From Pseudomonas purpurea (GTDB taxonomy: Bacteria > Pseudomonadota > Gammaproteobacteria > Pseudomonadales > Pseudomonadaceae): a stretch of 64,000 nt of DNA. How positions within the stretch are numbered: the stretch's first letter is position 1; every line of letters starts with the position of its first letter. Positions 18,089 to 28,471 of this stretch are shown one piece after another. The notes beneath the pieces were generated by a model that saw only the letters and a program-made list of their open reading frames with translations, was not told where the DNA came from and did not search any database. The position numbers were made by a program, and so were the translations under genes. Where the stretch lies: positions 5,658,001-5,722,000 of the forward strand of contig NZ_CP150918.1 of NCBI RefSeq assembly GCF_039908635.1, given 5' to 3'.

Positions 18089-20098
18089 ATGTCCCGACTC
18101 AATCCCCGGCAGCAAGAAGCCGTGAGCTACGTCGGCGGCCCTCTTTTGGTGCTCGCCGGTGCAGGTTCCGGCAAGACCAGCGTGATCACCCGCAAAATCG
18201 CCCACCTGATCCAGAACTGCGGCATTCGCGCCCAGTACATTGTCGCCATGACCTTTACCAACAAGGCCGCGCGCGAGATGAAAGAACGGGTCGGCACCCT
18301 GCTCAAAGGCGGTGAAGGACGCGGGCTGACGGTGTGCACATTCCACAACCTGGGGCTGAACATCATCCGCAAGGAGCATGCGCGGCTGGGCTACAAACCC
18401 GGTTTCTCGATTTTCGACGAGACCGACGTCAAAGCCCTGATGACCGACATCATGCAAAAGGAATACGCAGGCGACGATGGCGTCGACGAGATCAAGAACA
18501 TGATCGGCGCCTGGAAAAACGACCTGATCCTGCCGCCCGAAGCCCTGGAAAACGCACGCAACCCCAAGGAACAGACCGCCGCCATCGTCTACACCCACTA
18601 CCAGCGCACGCTCAAGGCGTTCAACGCAGTGGACTTCGACGACCTGATCCTGCTGCCGGTCAAACTGTTCCAGGAACACGCCGATATCCTCGAAAAGTGG
18701 CAGAACAAGGTTCGCTACCTATTGGTGGACGAATACCAGGACACCAACGCCAGCCAGTATTTGCTGGTGAAGTTGCTGATCGGCACGCGCAACCAGTTCA
18801 CCGTGGTGGGCGACGATGACCAGTCGATCTACGCCTGGCGCGGCGCCCGCCCGGAAAACCTGATGCTGCTCAAGGACGACTACCCGTCCCTGAAAGTGGT
18901 CATGCTCGAACAGAATTACCGCTCCACCAGCCGCATCCTGCGTTGCGCCAACGTGCTGATCTCGAACAACCCCCACGAGTTTGAAAAACAACTGTGGAGT
19001 GAGATGGGCCACGGCGACGAGATCCGCGTGATCCGCTGCCGTAACGAAGACGCCGAAGCCGAGCGCGTGGCCGTGGAACTGTTGACCCTGCACCTGCGTA
19101 CCGACCGGCCTTACAGCGATTTCGCGATCCTGTATCGCGGTAACTACCAGGCCAAGCTGATCGAGCTGAAGCTGCAGCATCACCAGATTCCTTATCGCCT
19201 GTCGGGCGGCAACAGCTTTTTCGGACGTCAGGAAGTGAAAGACCTGATGGCCTATTTCCGCCTGATCGTGAACCCGGATGACGACAACGCCTTCCTGCGC
19301 GTGATCAACGTCCCACGTCGGGAAATCGGTTCGACGACCCTGGAAAAACTCGGCAACTACGCCACCGAACGCAAAATCTCGATGTACGCCGCCACCGATG
19401 AAATCGGCCTGGGCGAGCATCTGGATACGCGCTTCACCGATCGCCTGTCGCGCTTCAAGCGCTTCATGGACAAGGTGCGCGAGCAGTGCGCCGGCGAAGA
19501 CCCGATCTCGGCGCTGCGCAGCATGGTCATGGACATCGACTACGAGAACTGGCTGCGCACCAACAGTTCCAGCGACAAGGCCGCCGATTACCGCATGGGG
19601 AACGTCTGGTTCCTGATCGAGGCGCTGAAGAACACCCTGGAAAAAGACGAAGACGGCGACATGACCGTCGAAGACGCCATCGGCAAGCTGGTTCTGCGTG
19701 ACATGCTCGAACGTCAGCAGGAAGAGGAAGACGGCGCCGAAGGTGTACAGATGATGACCTTGCATGCTTCCAAGGGCCTGGAATTCCCCTACGTGTTCAT
19801 CATGGGCATGGAAGAGGAAATCCTCCCGCACCGCTCCAGTATCGAAGCCGACACCATCGAAGAAGAACGCCGCCTGGCCTACGTGGGAATCACCCGCGCC
19901 CGTCAGACCCTGGCCTTCACCTTCGCGGCCAAGCGCAAACAGTACGGTGAGATCATCGACTGCGCGCCGAGCCGCTTCCTCGATGAGCTGCCGCCGGACG
20001 ACCTGGCGTGGGAAGGCAACGACGACACACCAACCGAAGTCAAAGCCGTTCGCGGCAATACCGCATTGGCAGATATCCGCGCGATGTTAAAGCGCTAG
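18089..20098 (+). CDS. rep: ATP-dependent DNA helicase Rep
   Basis: Superfamily 1A 3'-5' helicase of 669 aa that clears protein roadblocks ahead of replication forks and loads on stalled forks. Motifs in order: Q-motif LNPRQQEAVSYV, Walker A LAGAGSGKTSVI, Ia TFTNKAAREMKERV, DExx box LVDEYQDTN, motif III VGDDDQSIYAWRGA, IV LEQNYRSTSRIL, V MTLHASKGLEFPYVF and VI EERRLAYVGITRA. The start at 18089 gives the standard MSRLNPRQQEAV. The 264-bp divergent gap to the EAL gene (17825-18088) is AT-rich near 17870-17930 and probably holds both promoters. Confidence 0.97.
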   Translation: MSRLNPRQQEAVSYVGGPLLVLAGAGSGKTSVITRKIAHLIQNCGIRAQYIVAMTFTNKAAREMKERVGTLLKGGEGRGLTVCTFHNLGLNIIRKEHARLGYKPGFSIFDETDVKALMTDIMQKEYAGDDGVDEIKNMIGAWKNDLILPPEALENARNPKEQTAAIVYTHYQRTLKAFNAVDFDDLILLPVKLFQEHADILEKWQNKVRYLLVDEYQDTNASQYLLVKLLIGTRNQFTVVGDDDQSIYAWRGARPENLMLLKDDYPSLKVVMLEQNYRSTSRILRCANVLISNNPHEFEKQLWSEMGHGDEIRVIRCRNEDAEAERVAVELLTLHLRTDRPYSDFAILYRGNYQAKLIELKLQHHQIPYRLSGGNSFFGRQEVKDLMAYFRLIVNPDDDNAFLRVINVPRREIGSTTLEKLGNYATERKISMYAATDEIGLGEHLDTRFTDRLSRFKRFMDKVREQCAGEDPISALRSMVMDIDYENWLRTNSSSDKAADYRMGNVWFLIEALKNTLEKDEDGDMTVEDAIGKLVLRDMLERQQEEEDGAEGVQMMTLHASKGLEFPYVFIMGMEEEILPHRSSIEADTIEEERRLAYVGITRARQTLAFTFAAKRKQYGEIIDCAPSRFLDELPPDDLAWEGNDDTPTEVKAVRGNTALADIRAMLKR

Positions 20099-20130
20099 AA
20101 TTGAATACTTTTTAACTAAATATCGACGTA

Positions 20131-20868
<738 letters not shown>

Positions 20869-20921
20869 GAGCAACTGCCCGCTTCAAGTTGCAAGCCCGC
20901 TCCAACACATACACCGCTGTA

Positions 20922-21014
20922 CCTGTGGGAGCGAGCTTGCTCGCGATGAGGCCATAACATTCAGCATCGATGTCAGCTGTTACACCGCCATCGCGAGCAA
21001 GCTCGCTCCCACAG
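20922..21014. repeat. REP pair, GAGCGAGCTTGCTCGC class
   Basis: CTGTGGGAGCGAGCTTGCTCG at the left and its near-exact inverse GAGCAAGCTCGCTCCCACAG at the right, separated by about 50 bp between the convergent xpt and CoA-transferase genes. Confidence 0.9.
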
Positions 21015-21031
21015 TTGATCTCGGCCAGCAC

Positions 21032-22955
21032 TTATTGCGCAGTGGCCTTCAGGCCTGCCAGCAGCAATCGCTGATACAGGTCCTCCTTCAGCCCTTCCGG
21101 GTGGGTCAGTTGCATGCGCGCAAGGTGAGCCGGGTAGTCGGATGGCTCCGGCGCATCCAGGGCAGCCTTGCCCAATTCCAGAATCTCCGTGAGTTTGAAC
21201 TTGCTCTTGAGCCAGTTCAGCGCCCGCAACAAATCCCGCTCTTCGCTGCTAAAATCGCTGCCCAACGGATACTCCGGGAACAACTGCGGATGGCGTGCCG
21301 CAATGGCCTGCAAGCGTTGCGGAGTGTTGTCGGCAAAGCGCGGATCAAGGACGAAATCCTTGGCCAGCTTGCCGGCCTTCTGCGCCTGTTCGATCAAACC
21401 GCTCTGGAAGCGTGAATCGCTGATGTTCAGCAGCGCCTCGATCACCTTCGCATCGGACTTGCCGCGCAAGTCGGCAATTCCGTATTCGGTGATCACAATG
21501 TCCCGCAAGTGCCGGGGAATGGTGCAGTGCCCGTACTCCCAGACAATGTTCGAACTCACGTCACCGCCCGACTCACGCCAACTGCGCAGGATCAGGATCG
21601 ACCGCCCACCTTCCAGCGCATGGCCCTGTGCGACAAAGTTGTACTGCCCGCCCACACCGCTGAGCACGCGCCCGTCCTCCAGTTGATCCGCCACCCCGGC
21701 ACCGAGCAAGGTCATGGTGAACGCGCTGTTGATGAACCGTGCGTCCAGGCGCTGCAAACGCTTGAGTGTTTCCTGACCGTAGAGCTCGTTGATGTAGCTG
21801 ATGGCGGTCATGTCGAACTCGGCCAGTTTGCTTTTCGGCAACTCGCGCAGTCGTTGGTAGAAGCTGCGCGGTCCGAGGAAAAACCCGCCATGCACCGAGA
21901 TACCACCCGCCTGGGACGCTGGATCGAGGGTGCCTGCATTGGCCTGCTGTTGCAGGGCGACAGTCGGGTAGACCTTGCGCCGCACGATCCCCGCATCGGC
22001 CAGCGCCAGCAGGCCGTTGACGAACATCTCGCTGCAACCATAAAGCCCTTTGGCAAACGGCTCCACGCCACCTTCACGGCTGATCAATGGCGCCCAGTAC
22101 TGCACGTCCATATCCGTCAGCAGCGAACGATAGCCGTCGTTGTCGGCCTGGCGTGCCAGTAACGCAGCGGTCAGAGCATCGCCCATGGAACCAATGCCGA
22201 TTTGCAGGGTGCCGCCGTCGCGCACCAGTGTGCTGGCGTGCAGGCCAATAAAATGGTCCTGACACCCCACCGGCATGTTCGGCGTGGAAAACAGCGTGCT
22301 GTGCTCCTGCTCGTCGATCAGCAGGTCGAAGGCGTCGCGTTCGACTTCAGAGCTGCCCGGCATGTAAGGCAACTCGCTGTGGACCTGCCCGAGCATCAGG
22401 ATCGTTTCCCCGGCGGCCCGGCGCTTGGCGATCATCGGCAACAGGTCGAGGGTGATGTCCGGGTTGCAACTCAGGCTCAGGCGCTCCGGCTGTTGCGGAT
22501 CATGGGCCACCAGTTGCGCCACCAGGTTCAAGCCGGCGGCGTTGATGTCCCGCGCGGCGTGGCTGTAGTTACTGCTAACGTAGTCCTGCTGGGCCTGGGT
22601 GCTGTGCAGCAGGCTGCCGGGCTGCATGAAAAACTGCTCGATATGGATGTTCGGCGGCAGGCGGTCACGGTGCAGGGCGGCGAGAAAATCCAGCTCGGGG
22701 TAATCACCGAACACCCGCTCGACGAAGGGCTCGAGAAAGCGCCGCTGCAAACCGTCGCCCAACGCCGGGCGCCCAAGACTCAACGCCGTGTACACCGTCA
22801 GCCGCCGCTCGGGCAGTTGCACGATGCGTTGATACAGTGCGTTGACGAAACGGTTGGGCTTGCCCAGGCCCCAGCGGCATACCCAGATGAATATGCGCAG
22901 GCAAACGTGCGAGCACGTCGTCGACCGCTTGCTCGATTGAAACCGACTGCACCAT
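21032..22955 (-). CDS. Acetyl-CoA hydrolase/transferase family protein (frameshifted as written)
   Basis: A CoA-transferase of the acetyl-CoA hydrolase/transferase family, about 640 aa when repaired. The C-terminal part carries the conserved ISVHGGFFLGPRSFYQRLRE and VGGQYNFVAQGHALEGGRS blocks. The N terminus (MVQSVSIEQAVDDVLARLP, start 22955, with GGAGG upstream) is in another frame: an extra base in the C-run 22869-22872 separates it. Removing one base gives a continuous reading through MPLGLGKPN...VQLPERRLT. The exact CoA donor and acceptor are unknown. The alternative start is 22976 (MESLEGL). Confidence 0.85.
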
Positions 22956-23044
22956 CAGACCCTCCAGGCTTTCCATGAGTGGGGTTTGATCGACTTTGCC
23001 GCGTCTTGACGGCGATGAACAGCCTTTCGCTCAAATCGCAGGCA

Positions 23045-23074
23045 CGAAAAAGCCGCTCGCAAGCGGCTTTTTCG
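23045..23074. terminator. Bidirectional terminator
   Basis: Perfect stem CGAAAAAGCCGCT/AGCGGCTTTTTCG with loop CGCA, 14 bp past the cytochrome stop. Confidence 0.88.
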
Positions 23075-23087
23075 ATGAAGATGAGGC

Positions 23088-23513
23088 TTATTTCAGGCCG
23101 GACATCTTCTGGATTGCGCCTTTGAGCTCGTCATCCGAGCAATCGGCGCAAGTGCCTTTCGGCGGCATTGCATTCAGGCCGGTAATGGCTTTGGCTAACA
23201 GACCGGACAAGCCGCCCTGGTGGTCGGCACGCTCTTTCCAGGCGCCTGCATCACCAATTTTCGGTGCGCCCAGCAGGCCAGTGCCATGACAAGCGTTGCA
23301 ATGTTTTGCAATCACTTCGTCAGGGGTTTTCGCCCCACCGCCGCCTGCCGAAGCAGCGACTTCCATCCCTTTGCACTCTTGACCTTGCACACAAACCTGG
23401 CCGACTGGTTCAAGGCGTTTAGCGATATCGTCATTGGTCGCAGCTTGAGCGCTGACTGCCCAAAGGGCCAATACGGTTGCTGGTGCGGCCAGCATTTTCA
23501 TAATTAGGTTCAC
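23088..23513 (-). CDS. cycB: Cytochrome c5 family protein
   Basis: A 141-aa periplasmic monohaem cytochrome c. It has a signal peptide (MKMLAAPATVLALWAVSAQA), then a linker, the haem-attachment motif CNACHGTG at about residue 80 and a distal region with the axial Met in LNAMPPKG. A second cysteine pair (GTCADCSD) is typical of the c5 type. The start could be 23513 or 4 codons later. It probably carries electrons to terminal oxidases. It is encoded between the CoA-transferase and pauR, in the same order as PA5300. Confidence 0.9.
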   Translation of the reverse strand: MNLIMKMLAAPATVLALWAVSAQAATNDDIAKRLEPVGQVCVQGQECKGMEVAASAGGGGAKTPDEVIAKHCNACHGTGLLGAPKIGDAGAWKERADHQGGLSGLLAKAITGLNAMPPKGTCADCSDDELKGAIQKMSGLK

Positions 23514-23684
23514 GCGTACACCCTCAATGGTGGCTAGTCACGCCCACGGCCACGGTTTCGCAGGCGGGCGCAAGTATAACGGTTAGCCCGCCACACTGAA
23601 ACAACCCTAAAGTCGAAGGGGTCTTGTTGTATGGCGAAATAATACTGCGGGCATCGCTGCAAATCTTGCAGGAGGCCTCTTTTC

Positions 23685-24233
23685 TTAGAAGTTCGCGGGC
23701 GTGGCTGCGCTGATTAGTCGCGCCGGCACATCGAACGGATTTCGGAAACGGTGCGGCTTGGTGCTTTCGAAATAGTAGCTGTCACCGGCTTCGAGCACGA
23801 ATGTCTCCAACCCGACGACCAGTTCCAGCCGACCTTCCACCAGAATGCCGGTCTCCTCGCCTTCATGGGTGAGCATTTCGTCACCGGTGTCGGCGCCAGG
23901 CGGGTAGATCTCGTTGAGAAACGCAATCGCCCGGCTCGGATGGGCCTTGCCGACCAGTTTCATGGTCACTGCGCCATCGGAAATGTCGATCAGCTCATTG
24001 GCTTTGTAGACGATCTGAGTCGGTTTTTCCTGGAGGATTTCTTCGGAAAAGAACTCGACCATGGACATGGGAATGCCGCCAAGCACCTTCCTCAACGAAC
24101 TGATCGAAGGGCTGACGCTGTTTTTCTCGATCATCGAAATGGTGCTGTTGGTGACGCCCGCGCGTTTGGCGAGTTCACGCTGGGAAAGACCTTTCAGTTT
24201 ACGGATGGATTGCAGTCGTTCACCGACGTCCAA
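23685..24233 (-). CDS. pauR: XRE/cupin transcriptional regulator PauR (PuuR-like)
   Basis: A 182-aa repressor with an N-terminal XRE helix-turn-helix (LSQRELAKRAGVTNSTISMIE, residues 16-37) and a C-terminal cupin domain (HEGEETGILVEGRLELVVG; DSYYFESTKPHRFRNP). It matches PuuR/PauR, which represses polyamine (putrescine, cadaverine) catabolic genes and is released by the polyamine. Several likely targets lie nearby: the PauB-type oxidoreductase at 28472 and kauB at 33565. Name assignment is by similarity and synteny with PA5301. Confidence 0.88.
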   Translation of the reverse strand: MDVGERLQSIRKLKGLSQRELAKRAGVTNSTISMIEKNSVSPSISSLRKVLGGIPMSMVEFFSEEILQEKPTQIVYKANELIDISDGAVTMKLVGKAHPSRAIAFLNEIYPPGADTGDEMLTHEGEETGILVEGRLELVVGLETFVLEAGDSYYFESTKPHRFRNPFDVPARLISAATPANF

Positions 24234-24361
24234 TGCATTAGCCTCCCAGGATTCAGGTTGTAGGGATAATGAGCGGTATCATGGCGACAGCGTTCAGTAT
24301 TTACAACACTTGGTCCTGAATCCTGTTCAGGAAGGCAACTTCCAGCAACGACCGCTTAGCC

Positions 24362-25435
24362 TCAGGCCCCGGAATAGAGCAGTGGCACCCGGCGCAAGTT
24401 GCAGAAAATCTGATAAGGGATAGTGCCCGCGGCGGCGGCGACGTCGCTGGCCAGGATGTTTTTGCCCCACAACTCGACCGTCGAACCGAGGCCGGCCTGC
24501 GGTACATCGGTCAGGTCGATGCAAAGCATGTCCATCGACACCCGCCCGAGCAACTGGCTGCGCTGCCCGGCCACCAGCACCGGCGTGCCGGTCGGCGCCT
24601 GACGCGGATAACCGTCGGCATACCCCATGGCCACCACACCGATGCGCATCGGCTTCTGGGTGATGAATTTGGCGCCATACCCCACCGGCTCGCCGGCCGG
24701 CAGTTCACGTACGCAGATGACTTTCGATTCCAGGGTCATGACCGGCTGCAAGCGCGCCGCCACGGCGTTGCTCTCTTCAAACGGCGTGGCGCCGTAGAGC
24801 ATGATGCCTGGGCGCACCCAGTCGCTGGGCACTTGAGGCCAGCCGAGCACGGCGGGCGAGTTGCGCAGGCTGACCTGGGCCGACAAACCCTGGCGCGCCG
24901 CTTCGAACACCGCGACCTGCTCGGCAGCGCTGCTGCTGTGCAGTTCATCGGCGCGGGCGAAGTGGCTCATCAGCACGATCTTCGAGACCTTGCCACTGGC
25001 CAGCAGGCGCTGATACGCCGCCTGATAGTCCGCCGGATGCAGGCCAACACGGTGCATGCCCGAGTCGAGCTTCAGCCAGACCGTGATCGGTTTGCTCAGC
25101 GCGGCCTGTTCGATGGCTTCGAGCTGCCACAGCGAATGCACCACGCACCATAGATCCTGCTCAACGATCAGCGACAGTTCGTCGGCCTCGAAAAAACCTT
25201 CGAGCAGCAGCACCGGCGCACGAATGCCCGCGGCGCGCAGTTCTAGCGCTTCTTCGATGCACGCTACGGCGAAACCGTCCGCCTCGGCTTCCAAGGCCTG
25301 AGCGCAGCGCACCGCGCCATGGCCATAGGCATCGGCCTTGATAACGGCGAGGGCCTTGGCCCCCGACACTTCACGGGCCAGTTGGTAGTTGTGACGCAGG
25401 GCTTGAAGATCGATCAGGGCACGGGCAGGACGCAT
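24362..25435 (-). CDS. dadX: Alanine racemase (catabolic DadX type)
   Basis: PLP-dependent racemase of 357 aa interconverting L- and D-alanine. The PLP lysine is in [11 protein letters not shown] (residue 33), and the catalytic Tyr is in [11 protein letters not shown] of the C-terminal beta domain. The start at 25435 gives [17 protein letters not shown]. It follows ridA and dadA on the same strand, so it is the catabolic racemase that supplies D-alanine to DadA. Alr and DadX cannot be separated by motif alone; the neighbourhood decides. Confidence 0.94.
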   Translation of the reverse strand: MRPARALIDLQALRHNYQLAREVSGAKALAVIKADAYGHGAVRCAQALEAEADGFAVACIEEALELRAAGIRAPVLLLEGFFEADELSLIVEQDLWCVVHSLWQLEAIEQAALSKPITVWLKLDSGMHRVGLHPADYQAAYQRLLASGKVSKIVLMSHFARADELHSSSAAEQVAVFEAARQGLSAQVSLRNSPAVLGWPQVPSDWVRPGIMLYGATPFEESNAVAARLQPVMTLESKVICVRELPAGEPVGYGAKFITQKPMRIGVVAMGYADGYPRQAPTGTPVLVAGQRSQLLGRVSMDMLCIDLTDVPQAGLGSTVELWGKNILASDVAAAAGTIPYQIFCNLRRVPLLYSGA

Positions 25436-25526
25436 GGCGGCAGACTTCTAGGCGGTCATGGAGGGAAGAAAAACCGGCGCGGACCAGCGGCGTGAACCGC
25501 CAGCAGCGCCGGGAGAGGGATCGTTG

Positions 25527-25880
25527 TTAAGGCAGAGCGGCCACAACAGACAGCTCGACCAGGATTTCCGGTTCGCACAGTTTCGACTCGAGCGTTGCAC
25601 GGGCCGGGGCCACGCCTTTCGGCAGCCACTGGTCCCAGACACTGTTCATGCCTTCGAAATACGCGTCGATGTCCTTGAGGTAGATCGTGACCGATAGCAG
25701 CTTGCTCTTGTCGGTACCGGCCAGATCCAGCAAACGCTCGATGTTGGCGAGGGTTTCACGGGTCTGCTGTTCAATCCCGGCGTTCATATCGTCACCGACC
25801 TGTCCTGCCAGGTACACGGTACCGTTGTGGACTACGATCTGGCTCATGCGCTCATTGGTGAGCTGGCGCTGGATTGACAT
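25527..25880 (-). CDS. RidA family protein
   Basis: A 117-aa RidA/YjgF-family protein. Family members hydrolyse reactive enamines/imines produced by PLP enzymes and amino-acid dehydrogenases. The N-terminal block ([19 protein letters not shown]), [28 protein letters not shown] and the C-terminal Arg-containing [18 protein letters not shown] are family-typical. The start at 25880 lies 29 bp inside the end of dadA, so translation is probably coupled. The context suggests it removes 2-iminopropionate made by DadA from D-alanine. Confidence 0.92.
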   Translation of the reverse strand: MSIQRQLTNERMSQIVVHNGTVYLAGQVGDDMNAGIEQQTRETLANIERLLDLAGTDKSKLLSVTIYLKDIDAYFEGMNSVWDQWLPKGVAPARATLESKLCEPEILVELSVVAALP

Positions 25881-27156
25881 GTTTTGCGGACTCCTGATGG
25901 GTGTTGCCGTAACGGGAAATATCGAGGCCTTCGGCACTGATCAGCGGCGTTTTCTTCGCCATCAGATCGGCCAGCAAGCGACCGGAACCACACGCCATGG
26001 TCCAGCCAAGCGTGCCATGACCGGTGTTCAGGAACAGGTTGCTGAACGGGGTCGCGCCGACAATCGGCGTACCGTCCGGCGTGGTCGGACGCAGGCCGGT
26101 CCAGAAACTCGCCTGGGCCAGGTCGCCGCCCTGAGGATAAAGGTCGTTGACGATCATCTCCAGGGTTTCGCGTCGACGCGGGTTCAGCGACAGGTCAAAA
26201 CCGGCTATTTCAGCCATGCCGCCAACACGAATACGGTTGTCGAAACGGGTAATCGCGACCTTGTAGGTCTCGTCGAGAATGGTCGAAGTCGGGGCCATCG
26301 CCGGGTTGGTGATCGGCACGGTCAGGGAATAACCCTTGAGCGGATACACCGGTGCCTTGATGCCCAGCGGCTTGAGCAGTTGCGGCGAGTAGCTGCCGAG
26401 TGCCAGGACGTAGCGGTCGGCGGTTTCCAGCTTGCCGTCGATCCACACACCGTTGATACGGTCACCGGCGAAGTCGAGGCGCTGGATGTCCTGGCCGAAG
26501 CGGAATTCCACGCCCAGTTTCGTGGCCATTTCGGCCAGGCGCGTGGTGAAAATCTGGCAGTCGCCCGTCTGGTCGTTCGGCAGGCGCAGGGCACCGGCGA
26601 GGATGTCGGTGACACTGGCCAGTGCCGGTTCGACGCGGGCAATGCCGGCGCGGTCGAGCAGTTCGAACGGTACGCCGGACTCCTTGAGGACGGCGATGTC
26701 TTTGGCCGCGCCATCGAGTTGCGCCTGGGTGCGGAACAGTTGGGTAGTCCCCAGGCTGCGGCCTTCGTAGGCAATGCCGGTTTCGGCGCGCAGTTCGTCG
26801 AGGCAGTCACGGCTGTACTCGGACAGACGGACCATGCGCTCCTTGTTCACCGCGTAACGGCTGGCGGTGCAGTTGCGCAGCATCTGCGCCATCCACAGGT
26901 ACTGACCAATATCGGCAGTGGCCTTGATTGCCAGCGGTGCGTGGCGCTGCAACAGCCACTTGATGGCCTTGAGCGGCACACCCGGCGCAGCCCAAGGCGA
27001 GGCATAGCCCGGCGACACCTGGCCTGCGTTGGCGAAACTGGTTTCCATGGCCGCGGCTGGCTGACGGTCGACGACGGTCACTTCAAAGCCGGCCCGAGCC
27101 AGATAGTAGGCACTGGCGGTACCGATAACGCCGCTACCCAAGACCAGAACGCGCAT
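25852..27156 (-). CDS. dadA: D-amino acid dehydrogenase small subunit DadA
   Basis: A 434-aa FAD-dependent dehydrogenase that oxidises D-alanine and other D-amino acids at the inner membrane and passes electrons to the quinone pool. The N-terminal dinucleotide motif is [21 protein letters not shown], and the C-terminal FAD contact is [17 protein letters not shown] take the ATG giving MRVLVLGSG as the start. It is the first gene of dadA-ridA-dadX and is divergent from lrp/dadR, its likely activator in Pseudomonas. Confidence 0.96.
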   Translation of the reverse strand: MRVLVLGSGVIGTASAYYLARAGFEVTVVDRQPAAAMETSFANAGQVSPGYASPWAAPGVPLKAIKWLLQRHAPLAIKATADIGQYLWMAQMLRNCTASRYAVNKERMVRLSEYSRDCLDELRAETGIAYEGRSLGTTQLFRTQAQLDGAAKDIAVLKESGVPFELLDRAGIARVEPALASVTDILAGALRLPNDQTGDCQIFTTRLAEMATKLGVEFRFGQDIQRLDFAGDRINGVWIDGKLETADRYVLALGSYSPQLLKPLGIKAPVYPLKGYSLTVPITNPAMAPTSTILDETYKVAITRFDNRIRVGGMAEIAGFDLSLNPRRRETLEMIVNDLYPQGGDLAQASFWTGLRPTTPDGTPIVGATPFSNLFLNTGHGTLGWTMACGSGRLLADLMAKKTPLISAEGLDISRYGNTHQESAKHVNPAPAHQ

Positions 27157-27312
27157 TTTCATTTCCCTCATCGCGGCTTACCGCAGACGTTTATTGTTCA
27201 TAGCACAGATGCGCGCAGTGTAAAAAACATTGGCCAGTGCTTTTCACTATATAAGCACCTATATTTGGCGACAATTCTCGGCAAAAACCCTTTTCACGGA
27301 GGAGCATCCCCT
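27157..27312. promoter_or_regulatory. Divergent dadA / lrp control region
   Basis: 156 bp, AT-rich around 27220-27265 (CACTATATAAGCACC). It must hold both promoters and, by analogy with other Pseudomonas, Lrp/DadR binding sites. I cannot mark individual boxes with confidence. Confidence 0.45.
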
Positions 27313-27801
27313 ATGCGGACGAACACTCAAACCAAACGAGAGCTGGACAAGATCGACCGCAACATTCTGCGCATCCTTCAGGCAGACGGTCGGATCTCGT
27401 TCACGGAGCTTGGGGAAAAGGTCGGGTTGTCGACCACGCCCTGCACCGAGCGGGTCCGGCGCCTTGAGCGCGAGGGGATCATCATGGGCTACAACGCCCG
27501 GCTCAACCCGCAGCACCTCAAGGGGAGCCTGCTGGTGTTCGTGGAAATCAGCCTCGACTACAAGTCCGGCGACACCTTCGAAGAGTTCCGACGGGCTGTG
27601 CTGAAACTGCCTCACGTGCTGGAATGCCACCTGGTGTCAGGGGACTTCGATTACCTGGTGAAAGCGCGGATTTCCGAGATGGCCTCGTACCGCAAACTGC
27701 TGGGTGACATCCTGCTCAAACTGCCGCACGTGCGCGAATCCAAGAGCTACATCGTGATGGAAGAAGTGAAAGAGAGCCTGAGCCTGCCGATTCCGGATTG
27801 A
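27313..27801 (+). CDS. lrp: Lrp/AsnC family regulator (DadR-type)
   Basis: A 162-aa Lrp-type regulator. The N-terminal HTH (DKIDRNILRILQADGRISFTE, LGEKVGLSTTPCTERVRRLE) is followed by a RAM ligand domain (LLVFVEISLDYKSGD; LECHLVSGDFDYLVKARI). The ATG at 27313 follows GGAGGAGC. Divergent placement against dadA matches DadR/Lrp of P. aeruginosa and P. putida, which activates dadAX in response to alanine. The REP pair after its stop suggests a monocistronic unit. Confidence 0.93.
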   Translation: MRTNTQTKRELDKIDRNILRILQADGRISFTELGEKVGLSTTPCTERVRRLEREGIIMGYNARLNPQHLKGSLLVFVEISLDYKSGDTFEEFRRAVLKLPHVLECHLVSGDFDYLVKARISEMASYRKLLGDILLKLPHVRESKSYIVMEEVKESLSLPIPD

Positions 27802-27839
27802 GAGTTCTACCTCAAGGGAATCATTGCATGAGCGGGCGC

Positions 27840-27934
27840 CATCGCGAGCAAGCTCGCTCCCACAGGAGATCTTCAGTGGATGCCAATTTGTGCACAACAG
27901 AGATCCAGTGTGGGAGCGAGCTTGCTCGCGATTG
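27840..27934. repeat. REP pair, GAGCGAGCTTGCTCGC class
   Basis: CATCGCGAGCAAGCTCGCTC and, 50 bp on, the inverse GTGTGGGAGCGAGCTTGCTC, between convergent lrp and the YkgJ gene. Confidence 0.9.
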
Positions 27935-27969
27935 AAGCGACTCGGTCGATCTGAAATGAACGCGGCCGT

Positions 27970-28323
27970 TTAAACCAGCACCTGCCGGGTGCTGGCCATG
28001 TACTCATGAATCTGTTTTTCGGCCCGTGGATGAATCATCTCCACCGGGCGGCGGCCATTGGGGCATGGCAGGGTTGGCGTGGTGCCGAACAATCGGCAGA
28101 TCAGCGGACGCTCGTCGTACACCGTGCAGCCGTTTGGGCCCAGGTGAACGCAGTTCAGTTCATCCATCGCCGCATCCTGCTCGGCCTTGGTCTTGCGCGG
28201 CAGGCGGGACATTTCTTCAGGAGACGTCGTCACCGGCCCACAGCAGTCATGGCAGCCGGGCACGCACTCGAACGAGGGAATCTGCTGCCGCAGCGTACGA
28301 ATTTTCTGGCGGTTGCAGCTCAT
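27970..28323 (-). CDS. YkgJ family cysteine cluster protein
   Basis: A 117-aa small protein with the Cys pattern of the YkgJ/UPF0153 family: ECVPGCHDCCGP near residue 20 and GCTVYDERPLICRLFG near residue 66, with a third Cys in TLPCPNG. The cluster probably binds zinc or an iron-sulfur centre; the biochemical role is unknown. The start at 28323 (MSCNRQKIRTL) is preferred over an upstream in-frame ATG at 28377. It is divergent from the PauB-type oxidoreductase. Confidence 0.88.
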   Translation of the reverse strand: MSCNRQKIRTLRQQIPSFECVPGCHDCCGPVTTSPEEMSRLPRKTKAEQDAAMDELNCVHLGPNGCTVYDERPLICRLFGTTPTLPCPNGRRPVEMIHPRAEKQIHEYMASTRQVLV

Positions 28324-28471
28324 TGAAGCGATTACCGATGAAGTGAACGGGGTGGGATTTTGCCTTAAAAGCCGCAAGGCAGACAGCGCTGGCCGACCAG
28401 TGTTGCCCCTGGCGGAAGGTCCGGCTTATGCTCCGTCAAATTTTTCACACACAATAATCAGGATTACGCAC

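Noticed and set aside
18089..20098. uvrD instead of rep for the 669-aa helicase
   Set aside because: The N terminus (MSRLNPRQQEAVSYVGGP) and length match Rep, and the neighbours correspond to the rep locus of P. aeruginosa.
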